A DNA stretch of 64,000 bases from an uncultured Eggerthellaceae bacterium (lineage in GTDB: Bacteria; Actinomycetota; Coriobacteriia; Coriobacteriales; Eggerthellaceae), in assembly GCA_910589125.1 (NCBI GenBank), contig CAJURX010000004.1:62001-126000 (forward strand), written 5' to 3'. The notes beneath the pieces are model-generated. The model was not told the origin of the DNA and ran no database searches. It was given only the letters and a program-made list of their open reading frames with translations. How positions within the stretch are numbered: position 1 is the stretch's first letter; each line of letters begins with the position of its first letter. Of the stretch, positions 52,130 to 61,684 are shown in pieces. Both the position numbers and the translations under genes were made by a program.

Positions 52130-53176
52130 CTATTCCGCCTCGATCGCCACGCGACCGCGGAATGTCCGGTAGATGAGCACGTGATACACCAGCACGAGCG
52201 GAAGCCCGATGCAGAGGATCACCGTCATGTACCCGAGCGATGCGTCGGTCGCACCTGCGCTCATCAGCGTGAGCGGTGCACCTACGCTGTCGGGCGACGC
52301 CATGACCAGAACGGGGAACATGCTGCACGCCACCAGGAACACGAGCGCCACCGCAGCAACGCACTGCCCCAGGAACACCCACAGGTAGCTCCTGCTCTCG
52401 CCCGTCTTGCGCCCGTTGTAGTCCAAGATCATGGCGAAGGCCAGTCCCACGACGAAGAGCGCAGCGCACAGGAAGCGCGGTATCTCCAACTCGGGTGCCA
52501 TCTCCATCGTGTTGCCCATCATGGCGAACAAGAGGATGGTGAGCGCCGCGAAGAGCACGAACGAGATGAGCTGGCTGGGAAGGCGCAGCTTCGCCGCCTG
52601 CTGCTGGAGCTCCGAGCCGAGGGGCGCCTTCAGCGCAAGCCAGCACGCTCCCGCGGAGACGAACATGGCAAGCCCGAGCAGGCCCGTCAGCAACGTGAAC
52701 GGCGTGATGAGGCCCAGCAGGGGGATGCCCGTGTAGTTCCCGTCAGCATCCATGGGGATGCCCGCGATCACGTTGCCCACCGCCACGCCGAAGAGGATGG
52801 CCGGCAACAGCGACCCCAAGAAGAAGCACGCGTTCCACACAGGGCGCCACTTCTTGTCGCCCTCATAGAACTCGAAGCAGACCGCGCGCACGATCAGCGC
52901 GAACAGCACGAGCATGATGGCCAGATAGAAGCCTGAGAACGTCGTGGCATACGCATCGGGGAACGCCGCGAAGAGCGCGCCTCCCGCCGTGAGCAGCCAC
53001 ACCTCGTTGCCATCCCACACCGGACCGATCGAGCGGCGGCAGACCTGCCTGTCCCGGTCGTCCTTGCAGAGGAACGGATACAGGATGCCTACGCCCAGGT
53101 CGAACCCATCCAGCACGAAGTAGCCTGCGATCAGCAGGAAGATCAAGAAGAACCAGAGGATAGCCAATGCGCTCAT
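52130..53176 (-). CDS. cydB: Cytochrome bd ubiquinol oxidase subunit II
   Basis: 348 residues with about nine membrane helices. The start LAILWFFLIFLLIAGYFVLD and GFDLGVGILYPFLCKDD, the VWDGNEVWLLTAGGALFAAF motif and FSGFYLAIMLVLFALIVRAV match CydB. It forms the heterodimer with CydA that reduces oxygen to water without proton pumping, at low oxygen. Its start overlaps the cydA stop by 4 nt (ATGA). No cydDC or cydX is seen in the window. A terminator follows. Confidence 0.96.
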   Translation of the reverse strand: MSALAILWFFLIFLLIAGYFVLDGFDLGVGILYPFLCKDDRDRQVCRRSIGPVWDGNEVWLLTAGGALFAAFPDAYATTFSGFYLAIMLVLFALIVRAVCFEFYEGDKKWRPVWNACFFLGSLLPAILFGVAVGNVIAGIPMDADGNYTGIPLLGLITPFTLLTGLLGLAMFVSAGACWLALKAPLGSELQQQAAKLRLPSQLISFVLFAALTILLFAMMGNTMEMAPELEIPRFLCAALFVVGLAFAMILDYNGRKTGESRSYLWVFLGQCVAAVALVFLVACSMFPVLVMASPDSVGAPLTLMSAGATDASLGYMTVILCIGLPLVLVYHVLIYRTFRGRVAIEAE

Positions 53177-54702
53177 CTCGCATCGCCCCCTTCCGTGGTG
53201 ACAGCGACCTTCGCTGCGACCGCCTCCGCCACTGCGCCATCAGCCTCCACATCCTTGAAGCTGATATCCGCTTCGTCATCCTCAGCGTCGCGCGCTGCGC
53301 GCTCATCTGCCGCATTCGGATCACCGTCGCGCACTGGCCCCTCTTTCACGAACCGTGCGACGACGCGCCACCATCCGACGAACAGCATGAGGTAGACCGC
53401 GAAGAACAGGATCAGCGTGATGACCACCTCGAACGGCTGCACCGACACGCTGGTGCCCACATTCGTGTGCAGGAACACGCCCTCCGGGCCCGTGTTCGAC
53501 GGATAGACCACGTACGGCTGGCGCCCGACCTCTGCCGTCAGCCACCCGGTCTGGATGGCGAGGAACGGGAAGATCGGAGAGATGATGAGCAGCCATTGGA
53601 GCCAGCGCATGTCCTTGACGCCGCGCTTCGCGCGCGTGCGCCCGAAGATGAGCGCCAGCAGCAGGCAGACCACGATCACGCCGAACAAGGCGACCATGAT
53701 GTGATAGACCTGATACACGAAGTTCACAGGGAGCGTGCTCACATCGAGGCCCGCGAATTGCTCGGTCTGCGCCAGGTCGTTGAGGCCCGGGTACTCGGTG
53801 TCGAACGTGCCCGTTGCCAGGAAGCTCGTGCCACCGGGGATGCCCAGGGTCACAGCCTCTTCGCCCTCTTCGTCGACGAAGCCGAACAACGATAGCTCCG
53901 GAGCTTCGGTCTCATACTGGCCCTCCATCATGGCCAGCTTCGTGGGTTGCTCCTCCCATACCTCCACAGCAGCCGTGTGCGCAGCACCCAGCAGCAGCAC
54001 AACGGAGACGATGCCCACCACGCTGCCGACGCGGAGCATCGTATGCGCCGCACGGCTCTCGCGCCCCTTGTACATGTACCATGCCGCAACGGCGATGGTG
54101 ACGAACGCACCCATGACCAAGAGCGCCAACACCGTGTGAGCATAGCGCGGGAGCGTGGAGGGATTGAACGCCGCGGCGAAGAAGTCCGTGATCCATGCCT
54201 CGGTGCCATCGGGCGAGAGCACAGCACCTGCCGGCGTCTGCATCCACGAGTTCGCTATCAGGATCCAGAGCGCCGAGAGCGCCGATCCCGCGAACGTGAG
54301 CCATGCGCTGGCCACGTAGAGGCCCGGCTTGATCTTGTTGCGCCCGAAGATGATGAACCCAAGGAAGATGGATTCCAAGAAGAATGCGAACAGCGCCTCG
54401 GCCGCGAGCGGTGCACCGAAGATGTCGCCCACGAAGCGGGAGTAGTTCGCCCAGTTCGTACCGAACGAGAACTCCATCGTGATGCCCGTGGCAACGCCTA
54501 TCGCGAACGTGGCCGTGTAGATCCGCACCCACATGCGAGCTAGCGCGTCATCTTCCGGATCACCTGAGCGGTGGGCCTTCGTGACGAAGATCGCCATGAT
54601 GAGGCCAATGCCTATCGTGATCGGCACGAAGATGAAGTGGTAGCTGGCAGTGAGGGCGAACTGGATCCGCGACAGAAGGACCTGGTCGGCAAAGATATCC
54701 AT
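53173..54702 (-). CDS. cydA: Cytochrome bd ubiquinol oxidase subunit I
   Basis: 509 residues. Heme ligands are visible: His in TASYHFIFVPITIG (near 22), His in PRYAHTVLALLVMG and Met in YQVYHIMVALFG. GRQPYVVYPSNTGP marks the quinol loop side, which is of the short type found in Gram-positives. The C-terminal 55 residues are acidic and Ala-rich, longer than usual. ATG 54702 has AAGGAGG. It supports oxygen scavenging in an otherwise anaerobic lifestyle. A TACAAT hexamer (54738-54743) and a CCGCATGCGG palindrome lie upstream. Confidence 0.96.
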   Translation of the reverse strand: MDIFADQVLLSRIQFALTASYHFIFVPITIGIGLIMAIFVTKAHRSGDPEDDALARMWVRIYTATFAIGVATGITMEFSFGTNWANYSRFVGDIFGAPLAAEALFAFFLESIFLGFIIFGRNKIKPGLYVASAWLTFAGSALSALWILIANSWMQTPAGAVLSPDGTEAWITDFFAAAFNPSTLPRYAHTVLALLVMGAFVTIAVAAWYMYKGRESRAAHTMLRVGSVVGIVSVVLLLGAAHTAAVEVWEEQPTKLAMMEGQYETEAPELSLFGFVDEEGEEAVTLGIPGGTSFLATGTFDTEYPGLNDLAQTEQFAGLDVSTLPVNFVYQVYHIMVALFGVIVVCLLLALIFGRTRAKRGVKDMRWLQWLLIISPIFPFLAIQTGWLTAEVGRQPYVVYPSNTGPEGVFLHTNVGTSVSVQPFEVVITLILFFAVYLMLFVGWWRVVARFVKEGPVRDGDPNAADERAARDAEDDEADISFKDVEADGAVAEAVAAKVAVTTEGGDAR

Positions 54703-54737
54703 AACGCCTCCTTATGCCTGTTGACATGACGTGTGGG

Positions 54738-54763
54738 ATTGTACGGCAAAGAGCCGCATGCGG
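54738..54763 (-). promoter_or_regulatory. Candidate cydAB promoter with adjacent palindrome
   Basis: TACAAT (54743-54738) on the minus strand, 36 nt before cydA, with the perfect palindrome CCGCATGCGG (54754-54763) covering the spacer region. A regulator site is plausible; it does not match the Rex consensus. Confidence 0.35.
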
Positions 54764-54803
54764 TCTGCTGATCATCGCATTTCGATCGCGTGCTGTTACG
54801 CGA

Positions 54804-54829
54804 GGGCTTCTGCCCCGAGGGCAGCCCTA
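54804..54829 (-). repeat. Stem-loop at the end of the LPXTG gene
   Basis: AGGG/CCCT and CTGCCC/GGGCAG arms around a 3-nt loop with one bulge; overlaps the stop codon at 54827-54829. No U-tract follows, so termination is doubtful. Confidence 0.3.
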
Positions 54830-55798
54830 GCGCTGGCGACCCCTCCGGAAGAAGAGCACGACGCACGCCGTGAGCGCAGCGGCTCCCGCTATCAGGAGCA
54901 GAGCGCTGGCATCCACGACCTGGCCATCCCCCGTGCGAGGCAAGTTGCTCTTGCCACCCTGCGCGGTGCCTCCTGAGCTGCCCGAGCCGCCATTGCTTCC
55001 GCCTGGGCCGTTCCCCGAGCCGCCACCGGTGCCACCCGCACCATCTGCGTTGCCATCACCCTGCGCACCACCGTTGCCGTCACCAGATCCGGGAGGCGTG
55101 CTCCCATCCGGACCGCCCGGTTTCTGGGTGTCGTCCGCATCACCCGGCCCAGCAGGGTCCTGGGAGTCATCCGGGTCGCCATCGCCCCCTGGCCCATCAC
55201 CAGGGAGCATGCTGAGCGCATCGTCGGCGTCATCTGAGCCCGGCACGCTATCCACGCCCCCGCTGGTGGTGACGCCCTCCATGCCGAGCACGGCCACGCG
55301 TGCTGTATCAGCGGGTACGGTGAGCGTTCCCAGCACGAATCGGTCGCTATCGGCTGTGATGGCGTCGGTCCCATTGGACACGACCACGGTCAGCAGGTCA
55401 TCATGGGATACCGCATGGCACGAAGCCAAGGCGAGCGCTTCAGGTGTGAATGCGAAGGTGCACCCACCAAGCGCGTTGCCCTGAGCATCCAGAGCGCCTA
55501 GCTTCACGGACGCCGACGTGCGCGCCTGCGCTTGGAGCAGCTCCACCAGCACCGTCGCATCGGTCAGCTTCGTGAGGCGCACGTTCCCATCTGCCACCAC
55601 CGCGCTTGGCTGCGGCTCCTGTGCCGTGACGGGGTCATCAGCCACCACTCTCGCGTCATCACCAGCCTGTTCGGCGAATGCCACATGAGGCGCCGCCGCA
55701 ACGGATCCCCATGCTAGCCCGCATGCCAACGCCACCGCACAGGCACACGCACCGAGCCCTCGTCCCATCGCAGCGATCATGCTCTCGGTCCTCTTCAT
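54827..55798 (-). CDS. LPXTG-anchored surface protein with a cohesin-like domain
   Basis: 323 residues. Signal peptide (about 1-42), a roughly 115-residue beta domain (about 68-185: VRLTKLTDATVLVELLQAQ, then LLTVVVSNGTDA and FVLGTLTVPAD), a long Gly/Asp/Pro/Ser linker, and the sorting signal NLPRTGDG with a hydrophobic helix and RRGRQR tail. A sortase would fix it to peptidoglycan. The folded domain resembles cohesins in length and strand pattern, but this is an inference. It lies 10 nt after the dockerin-bearing giant gene, so it may be the wall receptor for that protein. Confidence 0.75.
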   Translation of the reverse strand: MKRTESMIAAMGRGLGACACAVALACGLAWGSVAAAPHVAFAEQAGDDARVVADDPVTAQEPQPSAVVADGNVRLTKLTDATVLVELLQAQARTSASVKLGALDAQGNALGGCTFAFTPEALALASCHAVSHDDLLTVVVSNGTDAITADSDRFVLGTLTVPADTARVAVLGMEGVTTSGGVDSVPGSDDADDALSMLPGDGPGGDGDPDDSQDPAGPGDADDTQKPGGPDGSTPPGSGDGNGGAQGDGNADGAGGTGGGSGNGPGGSNGGSGSSGGTAQGGKSNLPRTGDGQVVDASALLLIAGAAALTACVVLFFRRGRQR

Positions 55799-55808
55799 CA
55801 GCGCTCAC

Positions 55809-58800
55809 CTACATCCATGTTCCAAGGTCGAGCGGGAAGGGCGCTACGGTGCCATCAGGGTCGAAGGGGATGCGCTCGGTAGGGCACGATGCCGTCATCA
55901 CGACCCCCTCCTCATCGCCCGGCGCATTGGAGCGGTGCAAGGACGCGCCGATGAAGCTCCATTCGCTGACTGCATCCTCCCATGTGCCCGGCTCGAAGTA
56001 CACGATCCATCTGCCAGATGCACTATACGAGATGCTGTTCCCGAGATCGCGCCCAGCCAAGATGACCTGCTTCGCATCCTCTGAGATATAGGCACCCAGG
56101 GCGTCGCGCAGGATGAGCGTGCTCTTCGCAGGATTGCCGACGTAGCTGCCGCTCACGACGAGCGATCCCGCCGGGATGACCGTCTGAGCTCCGTCGTAGA
56201 TGCCATCAGCAGAAGCACGCAGGGTGATATCGGAATCCACGCGGCCGATCCCCGCCGCATCGCCCTCGTCAAGAGAGACGGCATCGGGCAATGACCCGAT
56301 CACATCCAGCTCAGCGATGGAGATGGGGTCATCGGAAGCTGCATCCAGGTCGGACACGCGCAGATACGATGCGCTCTGCACGCTGATGCGCGATCCCTCC
56401 CCTGCCGCATTCGGCATCACCATAGCGCGCGTGAAGTACACGGTCGCGCACGAGGAGGTGGCGAACGTGCTCGCACCTATCTCCTTGTATCCCACGCTCG
56501 TCCAGTTCACGCCGTCATCGCTCACCTGCACCCAGAGCCGCTTGAACGTGGCCGCCGCATCCGCGCCCGGGAAGTAGCGGATGCCGCACGCATCGGTGCG
56601 CTTGTTGAATGCGATGGTGATGGACGCGTAGCTGCTCGGATCGGTCACCGCGCCGCCGAGCGCGCCTGCCGCCTCATGGACGCGCGTGCCCTGATAGGCC
56701 GTCGCTGTGCTGCCGTCCACGATAGCTGCCGGATCGTCTGCGCTCTCCATCGTGGAGGTCACGGTCCAGTACGCCTTGTTGAGGTTGCGCGGGAAATCAG
56801 CCTGCACCTCTCCGGCCATGGTGGCATCAGAGCGCATGAGCGCCGTGTCCACCGCACGAACGGAATACATGAGGGTCTGCCCATTGTCCGAGGTCAAGCG
56901 ATCCGTGAATGAGGCCTGACCCGCAGGGACGAAGCCGACGACCACGCGCGTGCTCTCATCAGCGCCCACTTGGCGCAGCACCTCGAAGCCCTGGTTCGCC
57001 GCCACGCGTTCGCCATCCCGAAGCGCGATCCCCGTGATCTTGACGCATCCGTCATCCGTGGCAGCCGCTTGCACCGTTGCCGCGACCTGCTGGACATCAG
57101 CCTGCGCCACGGCCATCTCCTTCTTATGGGAGTCGTCATCCATGTACTGGAGAGCGCGTGGCTCAGCCGGGAACGTGGCTGCATACTGCGCCGTCTCCGC
57201 ATTGAACGGGATGCCCCACGCTGTGAAGAAGCTGGTCAGATCCTTCCCCGAAGCAGCGCAGGCAAGCCGGATGAATGCATCGTCGGCGCTGACGCCATCG
57301 AGCACGAGTCCCGCGGGAGCCTTGGCAGGGTTGCGCACGTACGCGTTCATGCGCGCGAAGAGGGAGCCGTCCATGAGCGCATCCGCGCTGTCGAACATGG
57401 TGTAGGAATACCCCTCGTCATAGGCTAGGTGCAGCTGCCACAGCACCGCGATGCCCAGATCGTTCGACAGATCGTCCAACTTGCCGCCCACACCCGCATT
57501 CAGGTGCGCTATGACATCGTCGTAGCTGAAATGCTGCGCGGGCTTGCCGTCGATCATGTTCCCATCTCGGGAGGTCACCAGCTGGGCATAGTAGTCCGTG
57601 AGCACCTGGGGGAATGCCTCTGCGTCGAAGGAGATGGCGCTTGCCACCAGTCGACTGAGATCCCATCCGTAGGTGGTCCCGCGCCGATACCGGCCATCTG
57701 CTGTGGTCAGGAGCTCAGGTGCGGTTCCCAAGCCGATCGCCTCGTACCAATCCAGCGCCACCGCATTCGCCGTCACCTTCATGCCCGAGCTTCCCGCCAC
57801 CATGTAGCGGAACGCCATGTGCGTGGTGGGGAGCGCATTGTTCGCGCCATAGGCGGCAACAGCGCTTGCATTCGCAGCATCGGACGCATCGAATAGGCCC
57901 GCCTGCTGATAGAGGAGCGCGATCATCTTGTCCGTGAAGGGTAGACCCGTGGAGAGCGCGGAGGCCCCGTCCACCTTGCGGTCCGTTTGAGCCTGAGCGA
58001 AGCTCTCCATCATGAGCGTAGCGGGCACGGAGATGAGCGCGTTATCGGTCACGACCTCCGTAGCGTTCGCGATGCAGAGCTGCTCGTTGAAGCCCTCCTC
58101 GTGGCCGCCCTCAGCATGCAGGCTGCGAATGCGATCCGCATAGACGGTCAGCTCTGCAGCATAGGTGACGCACGCCTGCTTGACCTTGATGTTGTCCGTC
58201 ACGCCGTGCAGATCGAGCAGGGGCACCTGCTGCCCTCCGATCACCTTCACCTCATACGCCGGACAGCCCGCCCTCTCGTATTCCACATACAGCGCGCCGC
58301 CGCTCTCCACACCATAGCCATCCCGCTCGGGGAGCGTGAAGCTGTTCGCACCCAGATTGAGGTAGCCCAGCGACTGCGAGAGCGCACTCTCGCTCCCCCG
58401 ATGCTGTGCGTAGATCAGCTTGAGCTCCGTAGCCGTGCTGGACGGCGCATCCCCCATGCCGGACACGGGCGTCACGAGCACCTGCACCTTCGTCCCTGCG
58501 TAGGCCACCGAACCGGTAGGCTGCCATGCATTCGTGCCACGCACCTGCTCCGTAGCGCCGTAGATCTCCGGACGCGTGGTCACGACGCGCGCATCCTGCC
58601 CTTCGAGCAGATTCGCCGCCATGTCCAGCTCTTCCAGGAGCTCATCAGCGTCCCAATAGCGCTCCTCCGTCACATTGGGATCCATGAGCGTCTCAGGGTC
58701 CGTTGCGTTCACCAGGTCGCGCAGCTCCTGGATCATCCCCGCATCCACACCCTGCGCCAGCTCCGTCTTGAGCGAACCGAGCTTGAAGAGCGCCTCGATG

Positions 58801-61412
58801 CTCTCCTCCAAGGTGGTCGCCTCGTAGAACGCCAGCTCGGAGATGGTCATCTGCGCACCATCTTCCCGTTTGATGATGATGTCCACGCTGCGCACGTTCG
58901 ATATGGGTTCGGGCAGCTTGACCATGATCGTGTTGGTGGCCTCAGAGGTGACGCCATCCCGCGTAGGAGCTTGCTTCCACGTGATGCCGCTCCGCTTGTC
59001 GAATGTCTTGGTGAGGCGGCTATCCGTGGAGACCATGACGCCGACATCGAGGATGCCCTCAGCATAGCCCTGACCCAGGTTGGTGGACACCGCCATCTCC
59101 CTAATCCGATGCGGGCTCCTGAACACCACCGAGGCGGCATCGCTCCAGACAGGATCCTTCCCCTCTGCCACCTCATAGGTGGTGTTGTAATCCCCGTCGA
59201 CCAGCTTCGCGCCCTCTTCTTCGCTGCCGCCAGCCTTCACGCTCTTGAACACATCCGTTGGCAGGTACGCATCCTTGTCTTGCACCGTGCGATTGATCAG
59301 GTTGAACCACGGGACCTTCGTGGTCACGTATGTGGTGCGCGCCGTTGCACGCGGAGGCGTCCCGTTCTTGTCGCTCGAACCGAAGCGGTCGTTGTTCGCC
59401 ACCACATAGAAGGTGTAGTCGGTCTTGTTCTCCAGCCCCCGGACCGTCTTCGTGGTGTCCGTCGTGGTGATGCGCCTGAACTCCGAGCTTCCCGCCTTCG
59501 CGTAGCAGAGCGTATAGCTATCCGCGCGGTCCACCGCATTCCACGTGGCCGTGATCTCGCAGTAGCCCGCCGTGAGCTGAGGGGCGTCCGGATTCGCGGG
59601 CGGCGTGGTCAGCTCAGGTGCCACCTCGAGCTCATATCCGTAGCCGCTCTTGGCGTCATCCTTGCTGACAGCCTGCACGCGCAGCACATACACCACGCCA
59701 TTCTCCAGGGGCTTGCCTGCGAACGTGGTGATGGCAAGGGACGTGCTGGTCGTGAGGCGCGTCTCTGCAGGCTCCTTGCCGTTCTTGATGCTGACCTCCA
59801 CCTCATAGCCCACAGCATCCTGCGCCGCAGCCCAGGCCACCTCGATCAGGCGGTCGGCCACCTTCGTCACCTCGAAGCCCTCGGGGATGGTGGGAAGCAC
59901 CGGCTCCGGCTCGATCGGGTCGGGCTGATCAGGGGCGGGATCGGTGGTGGCCGCATAGGCGATGCGCTTCAAGCGGACCATCGTGTCGTCCGGACCCGCC
60001 GCCTCCGTGAAGGCGAAGTCAGCGTTCCAGACCTTGACGTTCTCGCCTAGGTCCACATGCACGTAACCGCGTCCGCGATCGATGATCGCGCTCACGCCAG
60101 GGAGCAGATCGGGATCGGAGGCCTGGTATCTGCTGTCGCAGGGAATGGGGATGGACAGCTCGTGATCCTCCCCGTCGCGCTCGAACTTGAGGTCGAGCGT
60201 TCCAGCGAGCGGCATGCTCGCGCCGGTGCCCGCCTCGATGGGAGCATACAGGGTGATGCGGTCCATGAGCAGTCCGCCCGTCTCGAGCGGCAGCTCCACG
60301 GGAGCATCCTCGGACACGGGCTGCTTGGTGGCGCCAGGAACCATATTCGCGCTGTTCGTGAGCCCCACGACCGCGCCCGCACCGTTGGAGAGACCCAACA
60401 GCGCTTCCTTGGCGGCATCCCCCGTCAACACCACGCCATCCACGACGATGCTGGTGCCTTCGGGGACCTCCGGCTCCACCTGCGTTCCATCCGGGGACTC
60501 CGTGACGCGCGCAGGTGCCTTCGCCGTCTGCCCCTTGCATGCGGTCAGCACCTGAACGTCCTTGAGGCCGATGGCGCCATCCGAGGTCATGTCGAACCTA
60601 AGATCGGTGCTGCCGGTGACATACGCCTCAGCTATCAGACGCGAATCCTCATCATCTATGGCACCATTGCCGTCGAAGTCACCATACGGGATGAGACCAG
60701 CGTACTGGGCGAACTCATCTGAGGCGGAAGCAGCGTCATCGATCATGCCGAATGCATGCTTGATGCCGTCCTTGAACTCCACGCGATGCGTGAGCGGTAG
60801 ATGCCCCGCCCCCGTGATGGTGATGTCGTGCGCTCCTGCTGCGATGCCCGTGAGGGTTGCCGTCCAGATGGTGCCCGCGCCGCCCGATATGGCGAAGGGG
60901 GCAGACGCGCTGCCAACGGTGAGCGTGAGAGGGTCCGCCGCTGCACCCATGGCCTTCGGGAAGCCCGTGCGGAACGTGACCTCCAAGCTGGCACCGCTCG
61001 CCTGGCGGGACTTGTCTATCTGGACCGGGGCATCCACCTCCGGCTCTGCCTCGGGCTCCTCATCCCCAGGATCGCCCCCGCCGGTGAAGAAGTCCACGAT
61101 GCTCTCCAACAGCGACGGATCTTCGCTTCCATCGGAAGCCTGCTCCGCCTCGGGCGCAGCACCCGTGCCATCTGCCTCTTCGTTGAACACGGGCTCTCTC
61201 AGCTCTTCGGCCTGGGCACCCTCTTCATCCGCAGGCGATGCCTCCACCTTGACCGGACCCGCAGCGTCCTCAGGGAGCACCTGTGCTGTCTCAGGGGCTG
61301 CTCGAAGGGCATCTTGGCCATCAGCGCTCTCTTGCGCAAAGGCGGTTGCCGGGACCCCATACAGGGAGAAAGCGAGCGCGAACGCGCACAGGCTGGAAAC
61401 GACCCTCTTCAC
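55809..61412 (-). CDS. Giant secreted multi-domain protein: dockerin, FN3, discoidin and M60-like domains
   Basis: 1867 residues from GTG 61412, which has GGAGG upstream and opens a clean signal peptide (KRVVSSLCAFALAFSLYG). Order: acidic linker, beta domain (about 120-235), dockerin-like EF-hand pair (about 239-285: GDFDGNGAIDDEDSRLIAEA then DMTSDGAIGLKDVQVL), two FN3 domains (about 505-690), a discoidin-like domain (from about 715), an M60/enhancin-like region (about 945-1450) and a second discoidin-like domain (from about 1540). At the expected HEXXH site the sequence reads GWDLSRLVAS, so zinc binding is lost. There is no LPXTG; retention probably depends on the dockerin. M60 proteins act on mucin-type glycoproteins; here a binding role is likelier. 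Confidence 0.82.
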   Translation of the reverse strand: MKRVVSSLCAFALAFSLYGVPATAFAQESADGQDALRAAPETAQVLPEDAAGPVKVEASPADEEGAQAEELREPVFNEEADGTGAAPEAEQASDGSEDPSLLESIVDFFTGGGDPGDEEPEAEPEVDAPVQIDKSRQASGASLEVTFRTGFPKAMGAAADPLTLTVGSASAPFAISGGAGTIWTATLTGIAAGAHDITITGAGHLPLTHRVEFKDGIKHAFGMIDDAASASDEFAQYAGLIPYGDFDGNGAIDDEDSRLIAEAYVTGSTDLRFDMTSDGAIGLKDVQVLTACKGQTAKAPARVTESPDGTQVEPEVPEGTSIVVDGVVLTGDAAKEALLGLSNGAGAVVGLTNSANMVPGATKQPVSEDAPVELPLETGGLLMDRITLYAPIEAGTGASMPLAGTLDLKFERDGEDHELSIPIPCDSRYQASDPDLLPGVSAIIDRGRGYVHVDLGENVKVWNADFAFTEAAGPDDTMVRLKRIAYAATTDPAPDQPDPIEPEPVLPTIPEGFEVTKVADRLIEVAWAAAQDAVGYEVEVSIKNGKEPAETRLTTSTSLAITTFAGKPLENGVVYVLRVQAVSKDDAKSGYGYELEVAPELTTPPANPDAPQLTAGYCEITATWNAVDRADSYTLCYAKAGSSEFRRITTTDTTKTVRGLENKTDYTFYVVANNDRFGSSDKNGTPPRATARTTYVTTKVPWFNLINRTVQDKDAYLPTDVFKSVKAGGSEEEGAKLVDGDYNTTYEVAEGKDPVWSDAASVVFRSPHRIREMAVSTNLGQGYAEGILDVGVMVSTDSRLTKTFDKRSGITWKQAPTRDGVTSEATNTIMVKLPEPISNVRSVDIIIKREDGAQMTISELAFYEATTLEESIEALFKLGSLKTELAQGVDAGMIQELRDLVNATDPETLMDPNVTEERYWDADELLEELDMAANLLEGQDARVVTTRPEIYGATEQVRGTNAWQPTGSVAYAGTKVQVLVTPVSGMGDAPSSTATELKLIYAQHRGSESALSQSLGYLNLGANSFTLPERDGYGVESGGALYVEYERAGCPAYEVKVIGGQQVPLLDLHGVTDNIKVKQACVTYAAELTVYADRIRSLHAEGGHEEGFNEQLCIANATEVVTDNALISVPATLMMESFAQAQTDRKVDGASALSTGLPFTDKMIALLYQQAGLFDASDAANASAVAAYGANNALPTTHMAFRYMVAGSSGMKVTANAVALDWYEAIGLGTAPELLTTADGRYRRGTTYGWDLSRLVASAISFDAEAFPQVLTDYYAQLVTSRDGNMIDGKPAQHFSYDDVIAHLNAGVGGKLDDLSNDLGIAVLWQLHLAYDEGYSYTMFDSADALMDGSLFARMNAYVRNPAKAPAGLVLDGVSADDAFIRLACAASGKDLTSFFTAWGIPFNAETAQYAATFPAEPRALQYMDDDSHKKEMAVAQADVQQVAATVQAAATDDGCVKITGIALRDGERVAANQGFEVLRQVGADESTRVVVGFVPAGQASFTDRLTSDNGQTLMYSVRAVDTALMRSDATMAGEVQADFPRNLNKAYWTVTSTMESADDPAAIVDGSTATAYQGTRVHEAAGALGGAVTDPSSYASITIAFNKRTDACGIRYFPGADAAATFKRLWVQVSDDGVNWTSVGYKEIGASTFATSSCATVYFTRAMVMPNAAGEGSRISVQSASYLRVSDLDAASDDPISIAELDVIGSLPDAVSLDEGDAAGIGRVDSDITLRASADGIYDGAQTVIPAGSLVVSGSYVGNPAKSTLILRDALGAYISEDAKQVILAGRDLGNSISYSASGRWIVYFEPGTWEDAVSEWSFIGASLHRSNAPGDEEGVVMTASCPTERIPFDPDGTVAPFPLDLGTWM

Positions 61413-61537
61413 TCTCAGACCTCCTGACCTGAGCGGTGATCCACACCGATGCACGGTGCGCATTGCGAGAGCATGAGTCCCCACGCACCGCACGCAAAGC
61501 GATAAGCGCACTCCTCCCGCAATCTGTCTTACGCGGG

Positions 61538-61543
61538 ATTATA
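61538..61543 (-). promoter_or_regulatory. -10 element for the giant surface-protein operon
   Basis: TATAAT on the minus strand, preceded by TTGC, 126 nt before the GTG start. No good -35 hexamer. The leader holds a CCCGC/GCGGG hairpin (61517-61537). Confidence 0.5.
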
Positions 61544-61637
61544 GCAACAGGGAAGCGAATGAATGCGCACCCGAACGGGGAAATGGCCGCGCACACAAGG
61601 GGCACATGACGTCAGCCAGCCCACAAGGCGCATCGCA

Positions 61638-61658
61638 GAGCCGCTGCAGGGACGGCTC
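61638..61658 (-). repeat. Stem-loop downstream of the GNAT-membrane gene
   Basis: GAGCCG / CGGCTC (6 bp) with 9-nt loop, 27 nt after the stop codon of the gene at 61685. No U-run, so only a possible terminator. Confidence 0.35.
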
Positions 61659-61684
61659 GGCTGACCCACCGCAACGACGACTGC

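Noticed and set aside
54950..55200. Repetitive stretch resembling a minisatellite
   Set aside because: It is the Gly/Asp/Pro linker before the LPXTG motif; repeats are degenerate and in frame.
57987..60050. Long plus-strand open frame (687 codons) opposite the giant surface-protein gene
   Set aside because: It is antisense to a gene with clear FN3, discoidin and M60-like domains; its translation is His/Arg/Leu rich with no family signal, as expected for high-G+C shadows.
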